Below, in pieces: positions 1-6,614 of a DNA stretch of 7,528 nucleotides; position 1 is the stretch's first letter, and every line of letters begins with the position of its first letter. The translations under genes were made by a program, and so were the position numbers. The notes beneath the pieces are model-generated. The model had not been told where the DNA came from. It was given only the letters and a program-made list of their open reading frames with translations, and made no database searches. The DNA comes from an uncultured Clostridia bacterium. Lineage in GTDB: Bacteria; Bacillota; Clostridia; Peptostreptococcales; Anaerovoracaceae. Location: contig CALZMV010000061.1 in NCBI GenBank assembly GCA_945788655.1, forward strand, positions 1 to 7,528, read 5' to 3'.

Positions 1-1437
1 CTCATTACGCTTTGCATCTTCCATGGAAGGCTCGAACACTCTGTCAACCTGCCAGTTTGTAAGCACATCTTCCTTGCTTTCCCAGTAGCCTGTTGCAAGT
101 CCTGCCAGATATGCCGCCCCCAGAGAAGTCGTTTCAATGCACATAGGTCTTTCCACCTTGCAGTTTAATACATCTGACTGGAACTGCATCAGAAAATTGT
201 TTGCACATGCGCCGCCGTCGACCTTTAAGGAAACAAGCTGTCTTCCTAAATCTTCAGTCATGGCTTTAATTAAATCGTTGGTCTGATAAGCCAGAGATTC
301 AAGAGTTGCTCTTACCAGATGATTTTTGTTAGCACCTCTCGTTATTCCAAATATTGCGCCTCTTGCATATGGGTCCCAGTATGGAGCACCAAGCCCTACA
401 AATGCAGGAACCACATATAATCCCAAAGAGTCTTCCACCTTTAGCGCCATCTTTTCTGAATCCGAGGACTTTTCCAATATGTCTATTTCATCGCGTAGCC
501 ACTGAATAGCCGCACCGCACACAAATACAGAGCCTTCAAGGGCATAGTTTACCTTACCGTCAAGTCCCCAGGCGATGGTGGTTACAAGTCCGTTCTTTGA
601 AAAAATTGGCTTTTCGCCGATATTCATGAGGAGGAAGCAGCCTGTTCCGTATGTATTCTTGCCTTCACCTTCCTCAAAGCAAGTCTGTCCGAAAAGTGCT
701 GCCTGCTGGTCTCCCGCTGCCCCTGCAATTGTAATAGGACCGCCAAAGAGAGAATCTATGGTTTCTCCATACACGCAGCTTGATGGTTTTGCTTCAGGAA
801 GCATACATCTTGGAATATCCAGAATATTAAGTATTTCTTCATCCCACTCAAGGGTATTGATGTTAAACATCATTGTTCTTGACGCGTTAGAATAGTCTGT
901 AATATGCACATTGCCGCCTGTCATCTTCCATATCAGCCATGTTTCAATTGTTCCGAATAGAAGCTGCCCTGCTTCAGCCTTTTCTCTTGCACCCTCAACA
1001 TTGTCTAAAATCCACTTTAATTTTGTGCCGCTAAAGTATGCATCAATTAGAAGCCCTGTCTTTTCCCTGATCATATCGCTGTAGCCTGCTTCAATCAGAC
1101 TGTCACAGTAACCTGCCGTTCTTCTGCACTGCCACACGATAGCGTTATATACAGGTTCGCCTGTAGCTTTATCCCAGACTACAGTTGTCTCCCTCTGGTT
1201 TGTAATTCCGATTGCTTCGATGTTTTTGTATGTCAGACCCACCTTCAGCATGGCTTCCTGTGCAACACCCATCTGGGTGGACCAGATTTCCATGGCATCG
1301 TGCTCAACCCAGCCTTCTTTAGGATAAATTTGCGTGAATTCCTTCTGAGCAACGCTGATCATGTTGCCTTTCTTATCATATATGATGCATCTCGAACTTG
1401 TAGTTCCCTGGTCTAAAGCCAAAATATACTTTTTCAT
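1..1437 (-). CDS. glpK: Glycerol kinase (partial, C-terminus cut by window edge)
   Basis: Cytoplasmic FGGY-family kinase that phosphorylates glycerol with ATP to sn-glycerol 3-phosphate, feeding glycolysis and phospholipid synthesis. The frame is open from ATG 1437 to base 1 (479 codons). About 20 residues are probably missing, since the family is usually about 500 long. Visible motifs are LALDQGTTSSR (residues 7-16, ATP phosphate binding), NQRETT (80-85, containing the glycerol-contacting Arg-Glu pair), VWQCRRT (101-107) and AGAAGDQQAALFGQ (from about 239, with the likely catalytic base Asp243). The start is supported by a near-perfect ribosome binding site, AAGGAGG at 1449-1443, five bases upstream. 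It follows hemW by 27 nt with no terminator between, so read-through from hemW is likely. The loop that carries the HPr-phosphorylated histidine in many Firmicute enzymes reads TIDSLFGG (226-233) and has no histidine. Identity is near certain. Confidence 0.97.
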   Translation of the reverse strand, partial: MKKYILALDQGTTSSRCIIYDKKGNMISVAQKEFTQIYPKEGWVEHDAMEIWSTQMGVAQEAMLKVGLTYKNIEAIGITNQRETTVVWDKATGEPVYNAIVWQCRRTAGYCDSLIEAGYSDMIREKTGLLIDAYFSGTKLKWILDNVEGAREKAEAGQLLFGTIETWLIWKMTGGNVHITDYSNASRTMMFNINTLEWDEEILNILDIPRCMLPEAKPSSCVYGETIDSLFGGPITIAGAAGDQQAALFGQTCFEEGEGKNTYGTGCFLLMNIGEKPIFSKNGLVTTIAWGLDGKVNYALEGSVFVCGAAIQWLRDEIDILEKSSDSEKMALKVEDSLGLYVVPAFVGLGAPYWDPYARGAIFGITRGANKNHLVRATLESLAYQTNDLIKAMTEDLGRQLVSLKVDGGACANNFLMQFQSDVLNCKVERPMCIETTSLGAAYLAGLATGYWESKEDVLTNWQVDRVFEPSMEDAKRNE

Positions 1438-1464
1438 CTTCTCCTCCTTAATAACCCAGGCAAC

Positions 1465-2625
1465 CTACACAAAGATTGCCATTATTTTGTTGGAAATATC
1501 TATCCCTTTTGCAGTGAGGGCAATATGTGTCTCATCACAGACTGCATAACCGTCAAGGACGTATTTTCCAAATTCCTCCCTGCAGTCTTTATAATGCTGC
1601 CAGAATTCAACACCTATCCTTTTCTTAAAAGCTTCCAATGAAACTCCATCCTTAGTTCTAAGGGCTGTGAATACAAACTCCGAAGCATTGTCGTTAAGGC
1701 TGTTTTGGTATATGTCCTGCACCCTTTCATCAGGGTTCATTTCTATGTATTTGTACACATCTCCTATACTTGAGAATCTCTTACCTTCCATGAAGGAATG
1801 TGCCGAAGGACCAAGTCCCAGATAATCATCCATCTGCCAGTACTTCAAATTATGTCTGCATTCCCTTCCCGAAAGTGCCATGTTGGAAATCTCGTAATGC
1901 TCATAACCTGCAGCCTCCAGCATTTCTATGCCAAGAGAATACATCTGTCTGTCCTCGGCAACGGGAGTTTCAGCCAGTTTACCTTCCTCAAGCCACCTGC
2001 CGAAGGGAGTGTTTTCTGCAATTTCAAGGCTGTAAAAGGAAATATGCTCAGGCTTTATGTGGATAATCTTCTCAAGGGACTCCTTCCAGCTATCCATGGT
2101 CTGGTTCGGCACTGCAAACATCAGATCAAGATTTATGTTGTCAAAACCCGCCTGCCTTGCCATAGCAACAGTTTCTGATATATCACGGGCTCTATGAACT
2201 CTGCCGAGACCTTCAAGAACCCTGTCGTCAAAGGATTGTGCCCCTATGCTGAGTCTGTTTATCCCCGCCTTTCTGTAGCCGCTAAGCTTTGCTGCTGAAA
2301 GGGTTGCCGGATTTGCTTCCATTGTGATTTCAGCGTTTTCTGCCACATTGAATTTTTCTTTCAGGGCAGAAATTACAGTCTCAATATGCTCAGGTTCCAT
2401 GAGGCTTGGCGTACCGCCGCCGAAAAAAATGGTATCAGCTTCAAAGCTTCCCGGAGCTTTGCCAGACGCTTTGCCATACTTTTTGCCATAGAATTCTATA
2501 TCTGCCAAAAGAGCCCCGATATAAAGGGCTCTCAAATCTTTATCATCTGCAGCTTCCGAGTAGAAGTCGCAATAGAAGCATTTTTTGAGACAAAATGGTA
2601 TATGTATATAAATTCCGCCTGCCAT
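1465..2625 (-). CDS. hemW: Heme chaperone HemW (radical-SAM HemN-like protein)
   Basis: Radical S-adenosylmethionine protein of the HemN/HemW group, often labelled oxygen-independent coproporphyrinogen III oxidase. HemW proteins studied so far bind heme and act in heme insertion rather than as the oxidase. From ATG 2625 the protein is 386 residues. It shows the [4Fe-4S] motif CLKKCFYC (12-19), GGGTP (69-73), EANP, the HemW-type HNLKYW motif (258-263) and GLGPSAHS (270-277), ending with LTAKGIDISN. The motif is CX3CX2C followed by Asp-Phe; the extra cysteine of true HemN (CX3CX2CXC) is absent, which favours HemW. A TTG codon in frame at 2637 would add four residues, but it lacks a ribosome binding site. 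ATG 2625 has GGAG at 2635-2632 six bases upstream, so I prefer it. It lies 20 nt after lepA, its usual partner. Confidence 0.95.
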   Translation of the reverse strand: MAGGIYIHIPFCLKKCFYCDFYSEAADDKDLRALYIGALLADIEFYGKKYGKASGKAPGSFEADTIFFGGGTPSLMEPEHIETVISALKEKFNVAENAEITMEANPATLSAAKLSGYRKAGINRLSIGAQSFDDRVLEGLGRVHRARDISETVAMARQAGFDNINLDLMFAVPNQTMDSWKESLEKIIHIKPEHISFYSLEIAENTPFGRWLEEGKLAETPVAEDRQMYSLGIEMLEAAGYEHYEISNMALSGRECRHNLKYWQMDDYLGLGPSAHSFMEGKRFSSIGDVYKYIEMNPDERVQDIYQNSLNDNASEFVFTALRTKDGVSLEAFKKRIGVEFWQHYKDCREEFGKYVLDGYAVCDETHIALTAKGIDISNKIMAIFV

Positions 2626-2645
2626 ATGATGCTCCAATCTTGTAT

Positions 2646-4463
2646 TTATTTGTTTTCGTCGTATTTAAGCACCGCTGTGAAGGCCTCCTGAGGAACCTCA
2701 ACAGTACCGAACTGTCTCATTCTCTTCTTACCTTCCTTCTGCTTTTCTAAAAGCTTCTTCTTTCTGGAAATATCGCCGCCGTAGCACTTGGCTATTACAT
2801 CCTTTCTGAAGGCTTTAACGGTTTCTCTTGCGATTACCTTCTGTCCTATTGCCGCCTGAATAGGCACTTCGAACTGATGCATAGGGATGATTTCTTTCAG
2901 CTTTTCGCAGACAAAACGGCCTCTCGCATATGCCTTTGATTCGTGAACTATCATGGAGAAAGCATCCACCAGCTCCTTGTTAAGAAGAATATCCATCTTA
3001 ACCACCTGTGAACGTTCATAATGAGTGAACTCATAGTCAAGGGAGCCGTAGCCTCTTGTCTTTGACTTCAACGCATCAAAGAAATCATATATTACTTCGT
3101 TCAACGGCATCTCATAGTGAAGCTGCACACGCTGCTCGGTTATATATTCCATATGAATCATTCTGCCACGTCTTTCCTGGCAGATTTCCATAATGCTTCC
3201 CACATATTCCTTTGGAATCATAATGTCTGCCTTAACCATAGGCTCCTCAATATGGCTTATTTCCTGCTGTGGCGGAAGATTAGACGGATTTTGAATCATT
3301 TCTACAGTTCCGTCCGTCTTAACCACCTTGTATATTACGCTTGGAGATGTGGTGATTACTCCAAGGTTAAATTCTCTCTCAAGTCTTTCAACTATAATTT
3401 CCATGTGGAGAAGTCCAAGGAATCCACATCTGAAGCCAAAGCCCAGCGCCTGTGATGTCTCAGGCTCAAAGTGGAAGGCTGCATCGTTTACCTGAAGTTT
3501 CTCTAAAGCGTCCTTTACAGTCTCATACTTTTCGCCTTCAGCCGGATAAATGCCGCAGTAAACCATGGACTGAGCCTTCTTGTAGCCGGGAAGCGGTTCT
3601 TCGGTAGGGTCACTGTCTAAAGTGATGGTATCACCTACTCTGGCATCGGCAACCTGCTTGATGCTTCCGCAGATATATCCAACCTCTCCTGCCCTCAGAA
3701 CATCCTTAGGAACAGGTCCGGGTGCGCAGACGCCTACTTCTGTTACCTCGTACTTCTTGTTTGTGTTCATAAGACGAATCATATCGCCCTTCTTAACTTG
3801 TCCATCAAATACTCTTGTATAGATAACCACACCCTTGTAGTTATCGTATATGGAGTCAAAGATAAGCGCCTTTAGCTTGCCCTCAGGATTTCCTGTAGGG
3901 TGAGGAACCTTTTTAACTATTGCTTCCAGAAGTTCTTCGATTCCTATACCTTCTTTGGCAGAAACAAGAGGTGCATCATGGGCTTCAAGGCCGATTACCT
4001 CTTCTATTTCATCCTTTACTTCATCAGGTCTTGCGGACGCAAGGTCTATTTTGTTCAGTGTAGGAAGAATTTCAAGGTCTTCATCCAATGCCAGATACAC
4101 ATTGGCAAGTGTCTGAGCTTCAACTCCCTGGGTTGCGTCTACAATAAGCACAGCGCCCTCACAAGCAGCAAGGCTTCTTGATACTTCGTAGTTAAAGTCC
4201 ACATGACCCGGCGTATCTATTAAATTGAAGATATATTCATGTCCATCCTGGGCATTATAAACCAGTCTTGTTGTCTGAAGCTTGATAGTGATTCCTCTTT
4301 CTCTTTCAAGCTCCATGTTGTCAAGAAGCTGCTCCTTCATATCACGCTTTGCAACAAGGCCTGTCTTTTCTATAATTCTATCGGCAAGGGTTGATTTGCC
4401 ATGGTCTATGTGTGCTATAATGCTGAAATTTCTTATATAATCCTGATAGTTTTTGTTATCCAT
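2646..4463 (-). CDS. lepA: Elongation factor 4 (LepA), ribosome back-translocating GTPase
   Basis: Translational GTPase that binds the ribosome, remobilises stalled or mistranslocated complexes and affects initiation and 30S assembly. At 605 residues it is full length for the family. The G domain shows G1 AHIDHGKST (17-25), G2 RGITI (56-60), G3 DTPGHVDF (83-90), G4 NKID (137-140) and G5 SAK (168-170). Domain II and the EF-G-like domains follow (for example GFGFRCGFLGLLHMEI). The C-terminus has the LepA-specific basic segment CYGGDISRKKKLLEKQKEGK, with no EF-G domain IV. ATG 4463 is preceded by GAGG (4472-4469) with a five-base spacer. A sigma-A-like promoter lies immediately upstream, so this housekeeping gene need not depend on the sporulation genes before it. 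hemW follows after 20 nt and is probably co-transcribed. Confidence 0.98.
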   Translation of the reverse strand: MDNKNYQDYIRNFSIIAHIDHGKSTLADRIIEKTGLVAKRDMKEQLLDNMELERERGITIKLQTTRLVYNAQDGHEYIFNLIDTPGHVDFNYEVSRSLAACEGAVLIVDATQGVEAQTLANVYLALDEDLEILPTLNKIDLASARPDEVKDEIEEVIGLEAHDAPLVSAKEGIGIEELLEAIVKKVPHPTGNPEGKLKALIFDSIYDNYKGVVIYTRVFDGQVKKGDMIRLMNTNKKYEVTEVGVCAPGPVPKDVLRAGEVGYICGSIKQVADARVGDTITLDSDPTEEPLPGYKKAQSMVYCGIYPAEGEKYETVKDALEKLQVNDAAFHFEPETSQALGFGFRCGFLGLLHMEIIVERLEREFNLGVITTSPSVIYKVVKTDGTVEMIQNPSNLPPQQEISHIEEPMVKADIMIPKEYVGSIMEICQERRGRMIHMEYITEQRVQLHYEMPLNEVIYDFFDALKSKTRGYGSLDYEFTHYERSQVVKMDILLNKELVDAFSMIVHESKAYARGRFVCEKLKEIIPMHQFEVPIQAAIGQKVIARETVKAFRKDVIAKCYGGDISRKKKLLEKQKEGKKRMRQFGTVEVPQEAFTAVLKYDENK

Positions 4464-4498
4464 TTTTTCCTCGCTTAAATGATACTTTGTAACACTTT

Positions 4499-4527
4499 AT
4501 TTTACTGTAAATCCAGCCATTTTTCAA
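4499..4527 (-). promoter_or_regulatory. Predicted sigma-A promoter for lepA-hemW(-glpK)
   Basis: On the minus strand, TTGAAA (4527-4522) and TAAAAT (4504-4499) are separated by exactly 17 bases. Each matches five of six bases of the vegetative consensus TTGACA/TATAAT. Transcription would start near 4492, giving a leader of about 30 nt before ATG 4463. The elements overlap the last codons and stop of the 53-codon small ORF. A vegetative promoter here makes sense because lepA and hemW are housekeeping genes downstream of sporulation genes. Predicted by eye only. Confidence 0.65.
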
Positions 4528-4663
4528 TTAGAATTTGAAAAGTATCACTGATGCTGTCTTGTCTTTGATACATAATCTTGTTTTGCCTGTCTACCTTAAG
4601 CAGTGCCAGTGTTGTGATTAACATAATCAGCATTACAAGCACTGCCTGTCTGAAGTTCCTCAT
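4502..4663 (-). CDS. Small single-pass membrane protein, 53 aa, unknown function
   Basis: This short open frame lies between spoIIP and lepA in the same direction. I do not recognise a family. The product starts MRNFRQ (basic), continues with a hydrophobic segment VLVMLIMLITTLALL (residues 8-22) long enough to reach the membrane, then a polar, partly amphipathic tail ending EKWLDLQ. The N-terminal charge pattern suggests an anchor with the 30-residue tail outside the cytoplasm, or a signal-like segment. ATG 4663 has an AGGA ribosome binding site (4676-4673) nine bases upstream, and an in-frame stop lies at 4696-4694, so the ATG is the only standard start. The stop TAA ends 38 nt before lepA and overlaps the -10 of the predicted lepA promoter. 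Its position after spoIIP hints at a sporulation-membrane role, but that is inference. The main alternative is a chance ORF. Confidence 0.55.
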   Translation of the reverse strand: MRNFRQAVLVMLIMLITTLALLKVDRQNKIMYQRQDSISDTFQILIEKWLDLQ

Positions 4664-4683
4664 AATATTCTTTCCTATACCTT

Positions 4684-4743
4684 TCTGCCGACTTCACCGC
4701 AGGGAATCCTTCGGGCAGCTCCGCGGATTTTGCCTCCGGGTGC
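4684..4743. repeat. GC-rich palindromic intergenic segment between spoIIP and the small ORF
   Basis: This spacer is clearly richer in G+C than the flanking DNA. It can fold several ways. One hairpin pairs AATCC (4705-4709) with GGATT (4725-4729) and CGG (4712-4714) with CCG (4721-4723) around a short loop. Others pair CTGCC (4685-4689) with GGCAG (4714-4718), or CCGC (4697-4700) with GCGG (4723-4726). No run of T follows the hairpin on the minus strand, so it is not a standard terminator for spoIIP. It could be a REP-like dispersed repeat or an RNA structure that separates spoIIP expression from downstream genes. The function is unknown. Confidence 0.4.
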
Positions 4744-5628
4744 CTAAGATTGCAAGGCATCCGCTAGTATATTGCCCACCACTACAGCTGTATTCTTCGA
4801 ATCATCTATGTGATTTCTGTTAAAACCAATCTCCAGAAGGAGATATTTTGAAGAAAGGTCCTGGTTGTATTTGTATCCCCTTTCTAAAACGGTGCCTGTA
4901 AACCCCTGATAATTAGATGCGGCTATCTGGTTCAGTTTGCTTATGAATTCTTTGTTTTGAGGGTATGTAGACGCGGTAGTTCCAAGCACGAAGGAATACT
5001 TGGCGCATTTCATACCGCCTATGGATACTGTTGCTGATGGTTCTTTGGATGCTACTGAATCTCTGTGCAGATCTATTACACACTCGATAGTTGGATATTG
5101 CTTAAGAAGATTCTGGGCGGTAGCATATGACCTGTAATAGGATTCATTGTATGAGGGATAGTCGTGAAGAGTCTTGTCATGGACAACTGCAATGCCTCTT
5201 TTATTTAAGGTTTCCACCAGAGTGTTTCCAACGTCCCTTACTGTATTTGCTTCTTCCTTTACATGAAAATTTCCTTCCTCTGACGGCAGATATGACTCTG
5301 TTGCATGGGTGTGTAAAATGAGAACGCGAGGTTCCTTACCTGTCACATCAGGCTGTTCCTGCTCTGTAGTCTCTTCACTTTCAAGCACAACAGCCTCAGG
5401 CTGAGATTCCTGACTATCGTTATCTCTTGAGTCTGCCAGCTGGATTCCCATGGAAGGATATACTGAGCTTATGCACATTACCCCAAGTTCTGTTGCTGTC
5501 AGCTTCTGTTCTGTCTGACTTTCCTTTTCCTCACGTACAGGCTCCTGAAGAGTTGCTGTTATGCTGAAAAAAAACACGGTGCTGATTAAATATACCAAGG
5601 CCAGTCCTTTGACCCGAGATTTTTTCAT
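4744..5628 (-). CDS. spoIIP: Stage II sporulation protein P, engulfment peptidoglycan amidase/endopeptidase
   Basis: Membrane-anchored cell-wall hydrolase that works with SpoIID and SpoIIM during engulfment of the forespore, cutting the peptide stems from glycan and the cross-links. The 294-residue product has a basic N-terminus and one membrane segment (about 8-26). An acidic, Glu/Gln-rich linker (about 30-98) follows, then the amidase domain. The domain shows HTHATESY (106-113), VIDLHRDS (184-191) and LLLEIGFNRN (263-272). By analogy with zinc amidases, His108, Glu111, His188 and Glu266 are the likely metal or catalytic residues (inference). It is shorter than the Bacillus subtilis protein (about 400), mainly in the linker. 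ATG 5628 follows GGAAG (5640-5636) and lies 25 nt after gpr, the usual neighbour. Control is probably double: read-through from gpr and its own sigma-E-like promoter. Confidence 0.96.
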   Translation of the reverse strand: MKKSRVKGLALVYLISTVFFFSITATLQEPVREEKESQTEQKLTATELGVMCISSVYPSMGIQLADSRDNDSQESQPEAVVLESEETTEQEQPDVTGKEPRVLILHTHATESYLPSEEGNFHVKEEANTVRDVGNTLVETLNKRGIAVVHDKTLHDYPSYNESYYRSYATAQNLLKQYPTIECVIDLHRDSVASKEPSATVSIGGMKCAKYSFVLGTTASTYPQNKEFISKLNQIAASNYQGFTGTVLERGYKYNQDLSSKYLLLEIGFNRNHIDDSKNTAVVVGNILADALQS

Positions 5629-5653
5629 GTTTTAGCTTCCTTTCACATATTCC

Positions 5654-6544
5654 TTAAGAATATATGCCGGGATGGAGGGTTATATTTATACCATTTGAAA
5701 TAATGTCGGAAAAATCTTTAATAATTTCGTCGATATCCGTCGAAGTCACTATCATGTCCATCTTACGGTTTTCCAGATAACTTCGGGTTTTTTCCAGATC
5801 CGTCCCCTCGATTTCTTCTGCTGCCTCTGCAATCAAAGTTCTTGAATCTATCACCGTAGGCACTCCTATGGCGATAACCTTGCATCCCAGAGTGTCTTTA
5901 TTTATGGCTTTTCGCCTGTTTCCCATTCCTGCCCCCGGTTCTATGCCCGTATCGGAAATCTGTATAGTTGTGCTCATTCTTTTAAGATTTTTTGCTGCCA
6001 AAGAATCCACCACGATGACTGCATCCGGTTTAACCAGACCGGTTATCTTCTCTATTACATCAGCCGTCTCAATTCCCGTTATGCCTGTTACTGAAGGGTT
6101 GAATCCGCTTACATTGGCCATTTCCCAGTCTCCATCTGCTTCAAAAATCTCAAAGAGATGGCTTGTTATTTTAACCTTATCTACAGTGTGTGGACCAAGA
6201 CTGTCAGGCGTAACCTTTTCGTTTCCAAGGCCTACCACTAAAACCTTCAGATAATAATGGAAGGATATGAAAGATTTCAGTTCTTCTGCCAAAGCTCTTG
6301 CTGCGCGTTCTTTGATTCCGTCCTTTTGCTCCAGAACTCCCTCCATCTCCAGTGTAATGTATTTTCCCATCTTCTTCCCGAAGGCCTTCTCACCCGCTTC
6401 AGAGATTATCTCAATCTCCGTCACTGAAATGTCCCGGTCTATCTGCTTCTGCTTTTTTATATATCCTGTGGCTCTTGCCCTTGCCTCCTCAAGCAGCTCA
6501 TGATTTTCAACGGCAAGGTCGGTTCTGTAATTGATATATGACAT
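5654..6544 (-). CDS. gpr: Germination protease GPR (spore SASP endopeptidase)
   Basis: Aspartic endopeptidase (family A25) made in the forespore as a zymogen. It degrades small acid-soluble spore proteins during germination to free DNA and supply amino acids. The 296-residue product carries RTDLAVE (7-13), the self-processing site resembling the SASP cleavage sequence, then VVGLGNEKVTPDSLGP (103-118), GITGIET, VIVVDSLAAK (176-185), TTIQISDTGI and IGVPTVID. Asp114 and Asp180 match in context and in spacing (66 residues) the essential Asp127 and Asp193 of the Bacillus megaterium enzyme. Compared with Bacillus GPR (about 370) it lacks an insert near residue 240, and its propeptide is only about nine residues. 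ATG 6544 has a GGGG-type ribosome binding site at 6554-6551. spoIIP follows after 25 nt. A forespore-type promoter is predicted upstream. Confidence 0.97.
   Translation of the reverse strand: MSYINYRTDLAVENHELLEEARARATGYIKKQKQIDRDISVTEIEIISEAGEKAFGKKMGKYITLEMEGVLEQKDGIKERAARALAEELKSFISFHYYLKVLVVGLGNEKVTPDSLGPHTVDKVKITSHLFEIFEADGDWEMANVSGFNPSVTGITGIETADVIEKITGLVKPDAVIVVDSLAAKNLKRMSTTIQISDTGIEPGAGMGNRRKAINKDTLGCKVIAIGVPTVIDSRTLIAEAAEEIEGTDLEKTRSYLENRKMDMIVTSTDIDEIIKDFSDIISNGINITLHPGIYS
5659..5687 (-). promoter_or_regulatory. Predicted sigma-E-type promoter for spoIIP
   Basis: On the minus strand, AAATATA (5687-5681) lies 14 bases before CATATATT (5666-5659). The published sigma-E pattern is roughly KMATATT, 13-15 bases, CATACAHT. 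The -10 here differs at one position and the -35 at two. The elements overlap the last codons of gpr and would start transcription near 5652, just before the spoIIP ribosome binding site. The mother-cell factor sigma-E is known to drive spoIIP in Bacillus subtilis, so the placement is sensible. AT-rich sequence makes chance matches possible. Confidence 0.45.
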
Positions 6545-6572
6545 TTTTATCCCCTTTTTCTGTCAGCGTTTT

Positions 6573-6585
6573 GTTAATTATTAAC
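6573..6585. repeat. 13-bp perfect palindrome in the gpr leader
   Basis: GTTAATTATTAAC is two exact six-base arms around a central T. It lies just downstream of the predicted gpr -10 element, where transcription would begin (about 6580). It could be an operator for a dimeric regulator. Because it is AT-rich it could also arise by chance. Confidence 0.3.
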
Positions 6586-6586
6586 A

Positions 6587-6614
6587 TTATTTGCAAAAGG
6601 AAAGGAAAATATTC
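6587..6614 (-). promoter_or_regulatory. Predicted sigma-G/sigma-F-type promoter for gpr
   Basis: On the minus strand, GAATA (6614-6610) is followed after 16 bases by CAAATAA (6593-6587). This resembles the forespore pattern (a GNATR-like -35 and a CATNNTA-like -10) and would start transcription near 6580, about 36 nt before the gpr ATG. gpr is a known forespore (sigma-F and sigma-G) gene in Bacillus. The call rests on motif likeness and expected regulation. Confidence 0.45.

Noticed and set aside
575..895. 106-codon plus-strand open frame inside glpK
   Set aside because: It lies antisense to well-conserved glpK codons and has no convincing ribosome binding site or family resemblance; it is a shadow of the real gene.
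1438..1464. Leader antiterminator, riboswitch or catabolite-response site for glpK
   Set aside because: The hemW-glpK gap is only 27 nt and is mostly the ribosome binding site; no hairpin or cre-like sequence is visible.
1501..1560. glpK promoter inside the 3' end of hemW
   Set aside because: TTGACG and weak -10-like sequences occur on the minus strand but none are paired at a 16-18 base spacing with good matches to both elements.
1798..2178. Plus-strand frames of 126 and 88 codons opposite hemW
   Set aside because: Two overlapping frames antisense to the conserved HemW domain, with cysteine-rich, low-complexity-looking translations and no start signals. Non-coding shadows.
2635..2637. TTG start for hemW giving 390 residues
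   Set aside because: The bases before TTG lack a ribosome binding site, while GGAG overlapping it is well placed for ATG 2625. The extra MEHH residues are not typical of the family.
4705..4729. Intrinsic terminator after spoIIP
   Set aside because: A hairpin can form, but on the minus strand it is followed by CCCTGCGG rather than a T-run, so it was described as a palindromic segment instead.
5868..6254. 128-codon plus-strand frame opposite gpr
   Set aside because: Antisense to the catalytic region of GPR, with no ribosome binding site or recognisable domain. The openness follows from gpr codon bias.
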